Shown: piece after piece, positions 44,111 to 52,463 of the stretch
How positions within the stretch are numbered: the first letter of the stretch is position 1
How the letters are laid out: every line of letters starts with the position of its first letter
Origin: Ignavibacteria bacterium
Lineage (GTDB): Bacteria; Bacteroidota; Ignavibacteria; Tepidaquicellales; Tepidaquicellaceae
Assembly (NCBI GenBank): GCA_019694675.1
Contig: JAIBBK010000087.1
Coordinates: 46,855 to 110,854 of the forward strand
Length of the DNA: 64,000 nucleotides
Reading direction: 5' to 3'
The notes under the pieces: model-generated
What the model saw: only the letters and a program-made list of their open reading frames with translations
Told to the model about the DNA's origin: nothing
Databases searched by the model: none
Program-made: the position numbers and the translations under genes

Positions 44111-44440
44111 ATGAGAGCATTGGAAGTATACCGTGATGGAATTTTAGCCGGAATCCTTACTGAAGAAAACCGTCAGCATTATGTATTCAAGTATAATGAA
44201 AACTACTTTAATGATGCAAGCAAACCGGCTATCAGTTTGACATTGCCAAAAACACAAAAGCAATACAGCAGCGAGTTCTTGTTTCCGTTCTTTTTCAATA
44301 TGTTAAGCGAAGGTGTAAACCGGAAATTGCAATGTACACAATTACGAATTGATGAAGAAGATAACTTCGGATTGCTGGCGGCGACAGCGCAATGTGACAC
44401 GATAGGAGCAGTAACCGTGAATCCAATTGTGTCAAAATGA
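44111..44440 (+). CDS. hipS: HipS: separate HipA N-terminal subdomain
   Basis: A 109-residue protein equivalent to the N-subdomain 1 of HipA (MRALEVYRDGILAGILTEEN; SSEFLFPFFFNMLSEGVNRK). In the characterised HipBST system of enteropathogenic E. coli, HipS is the true antitoxin that blocks HipT, whereas HipB acts as repressor and helper. It overlaps hipT by four bases. Gene order and sizes (69, 109, 335 residues) match HipBST rather than the classic two-gene hipBA. Confidence 0.88.
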   Translation: MRALEVYRDGILAGILTEENRQHYVFKYNENYFNDASKPAISLTLPKTQKQYSSEFLFPFFFNMLSEGVNRKLQCTQLRIDEEDNFGLLAATAQCDTIGAVTVNPIVSK

Positions 44441-45444
44441 ACTTAGATGAAATAAGATACTGTCCGGGAACTTTGGCTGAAGGATTCTCTGCTTACAGCC
44501 CGATCTGCTTGCGAAATCTGTTTAACCGTAAAAAAGTAAGTCACGTTTTACCTTATGAACCACCGCAGCAAAATGATAAAGTTGCAGAGGCATTCATGGA
44601 CAACCGGAAACATATATCCATATCGGGTGTGCAGGAAAAACTAAGTCTTCTTCTGGAGAAGAATGTATTACGATTGACAAAGGAAGGCGAACAGGGAACA
44701 TATATTCTTAAACCGATACCAAGAGATTTAAAGAGGGTTGACCAGGTTCCTGCCAACGAACATTTGACTATGCAAATAGCCAAACAGGTGTATGGTCTGA
44801 AGACTGCAGAGAATGCCATGATCTTTTTTAAGAACGGTTCACCCGCATATATCACCAAAAGGTTTGATGTAAAAGAAGATGCCGGTAAATGGGGCAAAGA
44901 AGATTTTGCAACACTGGCAGGAAAATCCAAAGATATTGCAGGGGCAAATTTCAAATACGAATACAGCTATGAAGAAATTGGATTGTTGATTCAAGAATAT
45001 GTTCCGGCATGGCGGGTAGAAATAGAAAAATACTTTTCGTTGGTGGTTTTCAATTTTTTGTTCTCAAATGGAGATGCTCACTTAAAAAACTTCTCCCTGC
45101 TTGAATCATCCAAAGGTGATTACTTGTTAAGCCCTGCTTATGATTTGATAAATACAAAACTGCATGTGGACGATACAGACTTTGCACTTGATAAAGGCCT
45201 GTTTTCAGATGACTTCATGAGTGAACAATATAAGAAGAGCGGACATCCTTCCAAAAGTGATTTTACAGAATTTGCAAGGCGAATAGGAGTTAAGGAAAAA
45301 AGAATTGAAAAATTGATAATGCCATTTCTGCAAAAGCAACCCTTTATGGAAACACTTGTAGATCATTCATACCTATCAGACGGCAACAAAAGAGGATATT
45401 TGCAAATGTATAACACAAGAAGAAATTATTTGACAGCCCAATGA
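44437..45444 (+). CDS. hipT: HipT serine/threonine kinase toxin
   Basis: A 335-residue HipA-like kinase lacking the N-terminal subdomain (supplied by HipS). The Gly-rich loop carries the SIS pair (S61, S63 in HISISGVQEKL), the regulatory autophosphorylation sites of HipT; GDAHLKNFSLL is the catalytic loop and SPAYDLINTKL the metal-binding segment. Known HipT phosphorylates tryptophanyl-tRNA synthetase and stops growth; HipA targets GltX. The target here is unknown. No truncation is seen, so the system looks functional. Confidence 0.9.
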   Translation: MNLDEIRYCPGTLAEGFSAYSPICLRNLFNRKKVSHVLPYEPPQQNDKVAEAFMDNRKHISISGVQEKLSLLLEKNVLRLTKEGEQGTYILKPIPRDLKRVDQVPANEHLTMQIAKQVYGLKTAENAMIFFKNGSPAYITKRFDVKEDAGKWGKEDFATLAGKSKDIAGANFKYEYSYEEIGLLIQEYVPAWRVEIEKYFSLVVFNFLFSNGDAHLKNFSLLESSKGDYLLSPAYDLINTKLHVDDTDFALDKGLFSDDFMSEQYKKSGHPSKSDFTEFARRIGVKEKRIEKLIMPFLQKQPFMETLVDHSYLSDGNKRGYLQMYNTRRNYLTAQ

Positions 45445-45552
45445 GATTGAAACTTCGCGATGTTAAGGAAGCACGGACCGCCCGCCCGCAGAATCCGAAA
45501 TTCTTTGCGGCAATCTTAAGGGACTCCATAAACTCATAAGAAGAGAATAATT

Positions 45553-46476
45553 TTGACAAGAACATTTCAGTTATTTGCTTTATTGTTTCTGTACTTGCCA
45601 TTATCAACAAGTTGTCAGACTTTAGATAACAGTACAGATTTTCTGCGGAATAAAATTGAGCAAATTGTATCCGACAAGAAAGCAGTAGTTGGAGTTTCGA
45701 TCATCGGGAATAACGGTAAAGACACTATTTCTTTACACGGAGACAGACGATTTCCAATGCAAAGTGTTTTCAAATTCCATATTGCACTAGCAGTTTTGTC
45801 GGAGGTTGATAAAGGGAAGCTTTCGTTGGACCAGACAGTTGAGATAAGTAAAGACGACCTGTTACCCGAAGACTTCTGGAGTCCGCTTAGAGATGAGAAT
45901 CCGGAAGGCGGAAGTTTTACTGTTGAAAAATTAATTCAATATTCTGTTTCTCAAAGTGACAATACCGCCTGTGATGTTTTGATCAGACTCATCGGAACAC
46001 CTAAGACTGTTGAGGAATATTTTAAGAAGAACAATATTCAGGATTTACAGATCACTTTTAACGAAAAAGATATGCAGGCAAAGTGGGAAAACATGTTTGA
46101 GAATTGGACTACACCAATAGCTGCAAGCGAGACACTTAAAATGTTTTATGAGAATAAAGACAACTTGCTTTCAAAAAGCAGTTATGATTTTTTCTGGAAA
46201 ACAAATAAAGAAACAACAACAGGGATGAACCGAATTAAAGGACAACTGCCCGAAGGAACAATTGTTGCTCACAAAACAGGTTGGTCAGGCACAAACAAAG
46301 GAACAGGAATTACCGCTGCTGTGAACAATATTGGAATTGTCTTTTTGCCAGACGGGAAGAATTTCATCATCAGTGTTTTTGTAAGTGAATCAAAAGAAAG
46401 TTTTGACACAAACGAGAAGATCATAGCTGACATTGCAAAAGCAACTTATGACTTTTACACTGCAACTGCTAAATAG
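45553..46476 (+). CDS. Class A beta-lactamase, subclass A2 (PER/CfxA/CblA-like)
   Basis: A 307-residue serine beta-lactamase that hydrolyses beta-lactam antibiotics in the periplasm. The active site is complete: S71-V-F-K74, S136-D-N138, the omega-loop Glu172 in FNEKDMQ (PER-type position) and K242-T-G244. ETTTGMNRIKGQLPEGT-like text and the length fit the Bacteroidota A2 group, several members of which give extended-spectrum resistance; the spectrum here is not known. The N-terminus has a lipoprotein-like cut site (LSTSC21). The start is a TTG; no ATG in frame gives a signal peptide. It follows hipT by 108 bases in the island. Confidence 0.93.
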   Translation: MTRTFQLFALLFLYLPLSTSCQTLDNSTDFLRNKIEQIVSDKKAVVGVSIIGNNGKDTISLHGDRRFPMQSVFKFHIALAVLSEVDKGKLSLDQTVEISKDDLLPEDFWSPLRDENPEGGSFTVEKLIQYSVSQSDNTACDVLIRLIGTPKTVEEYFKKNNIQDLQITFNEKDMQAKWENMFENWTTPIAASETLKMFYENKDNLLSKSSYDFFWKTNKETTTGMNRIKGQLPEGTIVAHKTGWSGTNKGTGITAAVNNIGIVFLPDGKNFIISVFVSESKESFDTNEKIIADIAKATYDFYTATAK

Positions 46477-46903
46477 AAAAACTGCCACGAGCATCGGATT
46501 GGCAATATGGTTACTGAAGTTCTTCTATGAAACATTAGAATTCTACTGAACATTGGTGCCAAGAATCCACCACTGCGGCAAGCTGAAGACCTTTAGCAGC
46601 AAGTGTTTAGCATACATCGTCTTGAAGTAGTTTGACCCCAAAAAGTAAACATGTGAAACAAAAACTGGACCATGAACACGAAAGAAAGTAAGCCACTTTG
46701 ACAGATGATCAAGAACATGGAAAAGATCTTTCAAACGGAGAAAGTGTAAACCGACACTCGTTGCGGAATTTCTATTTCAAATGCTTTTGCTTTCCTTGAC
46801 TACCCAAATTAATGAACCTGTGGATCAAGCATAGTCTTTTACGATTTTGTACCTGATCCAAATATTCAGCGGGTTCAAAATAACCCTTTAACACAACTAT
46901 CAA
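46477..46903. other. 427-base gap between beta-lactamase and M61 peptidase genes
   Basis: No convincing gene. A stretch around 46628-46650 (GTTTGACCCCAAAAAGTAAAC) has the look of an insertion-sequence end, compare GTGTCCCCAAAACT at 48805-48820 ahead of the IS3 relic, but the match is short. The 63-codon minus frame here is not supported. Confidence 0.35.
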
Positions 46904-48781
46904 ATGACCCTACTATTGAAAAAGCATTTCTATGTACTCTTCCTTTTGGCAGTAGTTCTTGGATGCTATTCCTGTTCAAAAGAAACCGGCTCAAGCAATA
47001 AAAATGAAACTGAAGTGACACTGGATCTGGTGAATGTAACAGACGACAGAGTCAAAGTGGTGGTGAAACCGCCAACTGTCAATTCTTCTACTATAGCTTT
47101 TCAAGTACCCAAAATCATTCCCGGCACTTATGCTATACAAGATTATGGCAGGTATATTGATGATTTTAAGGCATTTGATAAATCCGGAAACTCATTACCC
47201 GTATCGAAAAAGGATGTGAATACCTGGGTCATTTCTGAGGCAAACAAATTAGACCGTGTAGAATATTTAGTGAATGACACATTTGATGAAGAAGTAGGTC
47301 AAATGAAAAAAAATGAAACCGTTCCCTTTTCACCGGCGGGTACCAACATTAATAAAGGAGAGAATTTCTTTTTAAATCTCGGCGGATTTGTTGGGTATTT
47401 CGAAAATCAACAGGAGAAACCCTTTGTTCTGACCATTGAGTATCCAAGGGAATTGGCAGGAACCACTGCTATGGTAGATGCTGATGCCAGTCCCACTAAA
47501 GATGTTTATCGGGCTAAACGTTTTGCAGAATTGATAGATAATCCAATCATGTATGCAAAACCTGATATTTCAACTTTTACTATTGGTGATATGGAGGTAG
47601 TTCTCCATGTGTATTCGCCCAGAAATACTAAAGTTACTTCACAATTCCTGATGCCGGCTTTACAAAAGACGATGATTGCTCAGAAGGACTACTTAGGTCC
47701 CATTAATAAAACAAAAAGGTATGCGGTCCTGGTTTATTTAACTGCAAAAGCGGATAACGATGCACAAGGTACCGGTGCATTAGAACACAACAGTTCTACC
47801 ACCGGTATATTTGAGGATGACATGAAAGCCGACGGTCTTGATCATACCATTTCCCATGAGTTTTTTCATACGCTGACTCCTTTAAATGTTCATTCTAAGG
47901 AAATTCAATACTTTGATTTCAATAATCCAAAAATGTCTCAGCATTTGTGGATGTATGAAGGATTTACCGAGTATTTTTCTGTCCTATTTAGAACCAATAA
48001 GGGCTTTGCAGACGAACAGGCATTCTATGATGTTTTAGCAGACAAAATGAATTTTGCTGCTACTTTGTATAATGATCAAATGTCATTAACGGAGGTAAGC
48101 AAAAACGTAGTGGATCCAGTAATCAATAAACAGTTTGGAAATTTTTATAACAAAGGTACTTTAGCAGCCATGTGCCTAGATATTATCATCAGAGAAAAAA
48201 GTAACGGTGAAAGAGGTATTCTGAGTGTAATGGGAGAATTATCAAATCTTTACGGAGCAGATACAGCCTTCAGTGATGATTCGCTGATTCCGGAATTTAC
48301 AAAACTTACCTATCCGGAAGTGGGTGAATTTCTTCAGAATCATGTTGTCAAAAATGATCCTATAGATTATGGTTATTATCTGGCTAAGGTCGGAGTGTCA
48401 ATTCAAAAGATCAAGGTGCCTGTAAAAATGGCTTTTTCTCTGGGTTCCAATACGTATTTCAATGTTGACCCCAAAACAGACAAAGTGTTCATAGCCACTT
48501 TAGATGGCAAGAATGAATTCCTAAGATCCGTTGGTTTTCAGGATAATGATGAGATTGTGGAACTACGGGGCGTTAAACCTGAAGGAGCTGAGAGTGGTAA
48601 ATTAGCTTCCATTCTGGCCTATAACCTGAAAGATGGTGACGAGTACACTGCTAAGGTCATAAGAAACGGAGAACCAATTGAATTAAGAGGAAAAGTAAAA
48701 CTGAATCAGGTTGATGGTAATAAAATTGAATTTACGGATAAATCAAAAGCTGTTTTGAAAGACCAATGGCTGTATAAATAA
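46904..48781 (+). CDS. Lipoprotein M61-family metallopeptidase
   Basis: A 625-residue protein with a lipoprotein signal (VVLGCYSC). The N-terminal half is a beta-domain typical of M61 glycyl aminopeptidases (FQVPKIIPGTYAIQDYGRYIDDF). Zinc site: H318-E-F-F-H322 in ISHEFFHTLTPLNVH, with the third ligand Glu in MYEGFTEYFS. A C-terminal PDZ-like segment (NDEIVELRGVKPEG) follows. It acts on peptides outside the cytoplasm. Codon use is AT-rich like the rest of the island. Immediately followed by an insertion-sequence relic. Confidence 0.88.
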   Translation: MTLLLKKHFYVLFLLAVVLGCYSCSKETGSSNKNETEVTLDLVNVTDDRVKVVVKPPTVNSSTIAFQVPKIIPGTYAIQDYGRYIDDFKAFDKSGNSLPVSKKDVNTWVISEANKLDRVEYLVNDTFDEEVGQMKKNETVPFSPAGTNINKGENFFLNLGGFVGYFENQQEKPFVLTIEYPRELAGTTAMVDADASPTKDVYRAKRFAELIDNPIMYAKPDISTFTIGDMEVVLHVYSPRNTKVTSQFLMPALQKTMIAQKDYLGPINKTKRYAVLVYLTAKADNDAQGTGALEHNSSTTGIFEDDMKADGLDHTISHEFFHTLTPLNVHSKEIQYFDFNNPKMSQHLWMYEGFTEYFSVLFRTNKGFADEQAFYDVLADKMNFAATLYNDQMSLTEVSKNVVDPVINKQFGNFYNKGTLAAMCLDIIIREKSNGERGILSVMGELSNLYGADTAFSDDSLIPEFTKLTYPEVGEFLQNHVVKNDPIDYGYYLAKVGVSIQKIKVPVKMAFSLGSNTYFNVDPKTDKVFIATLDGKNEFLRSVGFQDNDEIVELRGVKPEGAESGKLASILAYNLKDGDEYTAKVIRNGEPIELRGKVKLNQVDGNKIEFTDKSKAVLKDQWLYK

Positions 48782-48870
48782 TACTAAAGTGTTCCTGCAG
48801 TGTAAGTGTCCCCAAAACTCCCACAGTTCAAATGCAGACTACAATGTCTGACTCTTAGAAAACCGGGAAG

Positions 48871-49440
48871 ATGAAGAAATCACAGTTCACTGATAGCCGG
48901 ATAGTGCAGGCTCTGAAAGAACACGAAGCAGGCAGGAATGTTGATGACATCTGCCGTCAGCCGGGATTCAACCGCAATACGCTTTACAACCGGAAGAAGA
49001 AGTTATCGGGCATGGATTCTGAGTTATTGAGAAAGTACAAAGAACTTGAGCGCGAGAACTCGCATATGAAGAAGATGTATGAAGAACTGAGTCCGGATCA
49101 CTCAGTACTGAATGGAGTGACCGAAAGAAAGTTGAAAGGCTCTGTCAAAAGAGAGATCTGGCTATGAAGATAAGGGGGAAGAAACAGATATCGGTTGTCT
49201 GAGCCCGAACACTTAAAATACAGTGCAGCTGCTTCATACATGCTCGGTGCAAAAGGAGAGCTGGAGATCTGAAGTCTGGAATGAGACGGTTGACTTGCAG
49301 GTGCCGAAGCAGTGCTTCAGGAGCATGAGCGCTTCAAAAGAGAGTTTGGGAAGGAGCGGCGAATTCAGTGATCGGCAAACCGGATTGCGAAGACTGAATC
49401 AGGCACTCACTGTAAACTGCCTGTGATATCCCTCTTTGTC
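48871..49440 (+). pseudogene. IS3-family (IS407-like) transposase relic
   Basis: The first 98 codons encode an intact-looking OrfA: KKSQFTDSRIVQALKEHEAG, a helix-turn-helix with DDICRQPGFNRNTLYNRKKK, and the leucine-zipper-like tail ELERENSHMKKMYEEL. The downstream OrfB integrase region should be ~270 codons with a DDE triad; instead only short scraps in shifting frames with stops remain, and no right end is found. The element is dead. It marks the right edge of the island, before core minus-strand genes resume. Confidence 0.8.
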
Positions 49441-49501
49441 CGGCATGCTCATTGTTCATGAACACGGCCAACGCAGTGAACCTTCTGCATTGAATCAGGG
49501 C

Positions 49502-50017
49502 TCAGTAAGTACGAAGCATCTGATGGTTCGGGTTTGTATGCGTCTCCGAGATCCTGAAATCGTGACTCCCGATGATCCTGAATCCCGTCCTTTCATAAAA
49601 ACTTACAGCCCTGTGATTCTCTTTCCATACAAACAGCCACATGCCTGACTGATCGTTTTTCACGGACAGCTCAATGTTGAAATTCAGAAGCTCATATCCC
49701 AATCCCCTGCCGTGAAATTCTTTTAAGAGATAGAGCCGGTCCAACTTGGTAACGTCCGGCTTATCTATATTCTGATGGGAAGCATTGAGAATGATCTTAG
49801 AGTAACCGGCACAATGCTCACCGTGATACAATATATGGCAGAGATTCTTCTTGACATACAGCTCTGCTCTTATCGCTTCTTCCGAATATGTATCGTTCAC
49901 ATACCTGTTTATGTCTGAAGCCGAAGCGCTGTTGCCGTGTGATTCAATAAAGGACTGCCTTCCGATTTCAGCCAGTAACTTAGCATCACTCTCTCCGGCT
50001 TTTACAATAGCATTCAT
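49502..50017 (-). CDS. GNAT-family N-acetyltransferase
   Basis: A 171-residue acetyl-CoA-dependent acetyltransferase. The motif A loop is RLYLLKEFHGRGLGYELLNF (Q/R-x-x-G-x-G/A form, residues ~97-115) and the C-terminal SFYERTGFRIIGSHDFRI is typical. The start VKAGESDAKLLAEIGRQSF is a normal GNAT N-terminus. Similar proteins are often annotated as spermine/spermidine acetyltransferases (PaiA-like), but the substrate is not known. Possibly co-transcribed with the next acetyltransferase 160 bases upstream. Confidence 0.88.
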   Translation of the reverse strand: MNAIVKAGESDAKLLAEIGRQSFIESHGNSASASDINRYVNDTYSEEAIRAELYVKKNLCHILYHGEHCAGYSKIILNASHQNIDKPDVTKLDRLYLLKEFHGRGLGYELLNFNIELSVKNDQSGMWLFVWKENHRAVSFYERTGFRIIGSHDFRISETHTNPNHQMLRTY

Positions 50018-50178
50018 CTTTCTAAGAAGTTGTCAAATATCATTTTTGCGCGGCATGATCCTTTCATCTCACATTGATTTCCCTGACAGCCCGTTCGTTA
50101 ATCTTACACTGTTTGATTAAGACAAAAAGTAAATTCGCCCTCTGCCGTGAATTCGGAATTTCTTTCGGTTGTTCACGC

Positions 50179-50664
50179 TCAGGAAAGCCTGTATATGAAT
50201 TCTTCTGTTTCTCTTTGCCTTGCACTGGCAAAGCCTTTATCCGAGCCGGTTCTGACGAAGCCGCACTTTTCCAGAACTCTTTGCGAACCGAAATTATCAA
50301 ATGCAACTCGTCCGAAAAGCGGCCGGATGCTTTCAATGCATAAGAACTCTTCCAATGCTCTTGTTGCAATACCCTTTCCCCAGTATTTTCTGTCAATCCA
50401 GTATGTAATTTCCGCATTTCCTTCCATCACAAACTTTGCAATGCTTCCAACAATTTCATCGCCGAGAAGTATTGTCTGGTTGTTTACTGACGGGTCGCTC
50501 AGCAGCTTAATATGTTTGCTTAAGTAAGCCTGCTTGTCTGCCGGATCTTCCGGCATGAATGCAGCCATATAACCGCCCTCTTTGTCGAGCTGAAACTGAA
50601 AAAGGAAATCTAAGTCCGCGATCTCCGTCGGCCTCAGTGTTATGTCGGGATAAGTCTTTGTCAC
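50179..50664 (-). CDS. RimJ/RimL-type GNAT acetyltransferase
   Basis: A 161-residue acetyltransferase with TLRPTEIADLDFLFQFQLD at the start, the acetyl-CoA loop IDRKYWGKGIATRALEEFL and the closing NFGSQRVLEKCGFVRTG, as in the RimJ/RimL group. Such enzymes modify protein N-termini or small molecules; the substrate is unknown. Confidence 0.9.
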   Translation of the reverse strand: MTKTYPDITLRPTEIADLDFLFQFQLDKEGGYMAAFMPEDPADKQAYLSKHIKLLSDPSVNNQTILLGDEIVGSIAKFVMEGNAEITYWIDRKYWGKGIATRALEEFLCIESIRPLFGRVAFDNFGSQRVLEKCGFVRTGSDKGFASARQRETEEFIYRLS

Positions 50665-50795
50665 TGTTCTTTTGGTTTGGGCAGAAGATCACTTACTGCG
50701 GGTTATTCAATCATTGCCAGGCTTAAAGACACCGATTGTGCCGGGCAGGCACTTCCGGAGTTATTGCTGAAAGAACGAATTTTCCGCGTGCAATC

Positions 50796-52457
50796 TCACA
50801 TCTCCTGAAGATATTTCCTTGCAAACCTGATGGCAAGCGCTCCTTCTCCCACTGCCGAGGAAATTCCCGCGAGCGCTCCGGCCCTAACGTCACCGGATGC
50901 AAATATGCCGGGCACGCTGGTCTCCGGCAGATAAGGTTCGCGGTCAAGTTTCCAGAATGTATGAAATGATCTCTCTTTCATCAGTTCGGTTCCGGTGATT
51001 ATGAATCCCTTCTCATTCTTCAGCACAACGTCGTTGAGCCATTCAGTTCCGGGCTTTGTACCTATGTAAACGAAGAGTGCCTTTGCAGGCATCACTGCTT
51101 CTTCCCCGCTCTTCGAATTCTTCAGCGTAACACTCTCGAGCACTGTTGATCCTGAACATGCGACAACATCTGTATTCGGAATTATCCTGATGTTCGGAGT
51201 CGCGGCTATATTCTCGACAAGATAATTGGCCGCCGTCTGCGAAAGCCGGTCGCGCCTTATCACTATGTTCACTTCTTTTGCAAACTTGCTCAGATACATG
51301 GCCGCCTGGCATGCGGAATTTCCGCCGCCGGCTATATAAACAATTTCATTCCTGCAGGCGTGCGCTTCAACTGCGGCCGAGCCGTAGTATACGCCGGCAC
51401 CGGTAAACTGTTCAAGCCCGGGAATATTGAGCCGCGCATAAGCCGCTCCGGTTGCAATCACGATCGTCTTGCTGTGGATCTTCGTTCCGTCTTTCATCTC
51501 GGTGATCTTGTAACCGTCCTTTACGGTTATGCATTTGACCTGCTGAGGCGTGAGAACTTCTGTTCCGAAACGGAGCGTCTGCGTCATTGCTCTTCTTGTC
51601 AGCTCAGGGCCGGAGAGGCCGACCGGGAATCCGAGATAGTTCTCAATGCGGGCGCTGTTGCTTGCCTGTCCTCCTGGATTGCTCTTTTCCACCAGCACGG
51701 TCTTCAGTCCTTCGCATGATCCGTAAACAGAAGCTGCGAGACCGGCGGGACCTGCTCCGATTATCAGCACATCATACATTTCCTTTGTTGCCTTCATCTG
51801 AAGGCCTGCACGCTCAGCAACTTCGGGCAGTTCGGGATCACTTAAATGCGATCCGTCGCTGAAGATTATCAGAGGAAGCTCGCTCTTTGTTCTGCCTGCA
51901 CTTTCCAGCAACTTGTCTGACTCTTCGCCGGCTTCAACATCAATCCATACATAAGGGATGAGATTACCCGAAAGGAATTCCTTCAGTCTGTGCGATTTCG
52001 GTGACCACTGAAATCCGATGATCCGTATTGCATCAGTTTCAGGCTTGTAGAAAGAATGCCAGTCGTCAAGCAGGTCCTTGATCACCGGGAATAATTTTTC
52101 TTCCGGCGGATGCCATGGTTTGAGAAGATAGTAATCGAGATTGACCTTGTTGATTGCCTTTATGGCTGCTTCAATGTCTGAGTATGCAGTGAGCAGTACT
52201 TTCTTTGACTCCGGAAAGAAGCTGCCCGCTTTCTCAAGGAATTCAACTCCCTCCATCTCAGGCATCCGCTGATCGGATATGAACAACGCAACAGCCTCTT
52301 TCTTAAGCTTGAGATCCTTTACAAGATCAAGTGCTTCGTTAGCGGATTCACTTGCAGCGACCTTATAATCCTCGCGGTACTGATTTCTTATATCGCGCTG
52401 AATGGAACGGAGCACCTGAGGATCGTCATCAACAAGAATGATATACGGAAGTTTCAT
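50796..52457 (-). CDS. Response regulator fused to thioredoxin-reductase-like flavoprotein
   Basis: A 553-residue three-part protein. Residues 1-125 are a response-regulator receiver: acidic D10-D12, phospho-acceptor D62 (FISDQRMPEMEG), T90 and K113. Residues ~145-220 look like a glutaredoxin-fold domain without Cys (RIIGFQWSPKSHRLKEFL). Residues ~228-553 match thioredoxin reductase: FAD motif GAGPAG (234-239), NPGGQASNSARIENYLGFP and NADPH motif GGGNSA; but the redox CxxC is missing (YYGSAAVEAHAC where CATCDG is expected). It may therefore be a flavin sensor or an NADPH oxidase. It lies six bases after the histidine kinase gene, its likely partner. Confidence 0.9.
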   Translation of the reverse strand: MKLPYIILVDDDPQVLRSIQRDIRNQYREDYKVAASESANEALDLVKDLKLKKEAVALFISDQRMPEMEGVEFLEKAGSFFPESKKVLLTAYSDIEAAIKAINKVNLDYYLLKPWHPPEEKLFPVIKDLLDDWHSFYKPETDAIRIIGFQWSPKSHRLKEFLSGNLIPYVWIDVEAGEESDKLLESAGRTKSELPLIIFSDGSHLSDPELPEVAERAGLQMKATKEMYDVLIIGAGPAGLAASVYGSCEGLKTVLVEKSNPGGQASNSARIENYLGFPVGLSGPELTRRAMTQTLRFGTEVLTPQQVKCITVKDGYKITEMKDGTKIHSKTIVIATGAAYARLNIPGLEQFTGAGVYYGSAAVEAHACRNEIVYIAGGGNSACQAAMYLSKFAKEVNIVIRRDRLSQTAANYLVENIAATPNIRIIPNTDVVACSGSTVLESVTLKNSKSGEEAVMPAKALFVYIGTKPGTEWLNDVVLKNEKGFIITGTELMKERSFHTFWKLDREPYLPETSVPGIFASGDVRAGALAGISSAVGEGALAIRFARKYLQEM

Positions 52458-52463
52458 TTTTCA

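Noticed and set aside
45463..45525. A fourth copy of the cassette repeat after hipT
   Set aside because: It contains CGCCCGCCCGCAGAATCC, similar to the shared CCCGCCCGAACGCA, but no matching left arm or centre could be found, so it was not counted.
46543..46734. 63-codon minus-strand frame after the beta-lactamase gene
   Set aside because: It is AT-rich, lacks a ribosome-binding site, matches no family and covers a possible insertion-sequence end.
49436..49648. Short plus-strand frame near the IS relic
   Set aside because: It overlaps the end of the acetyltransferase gene on the other strand and shows no transposase residues.
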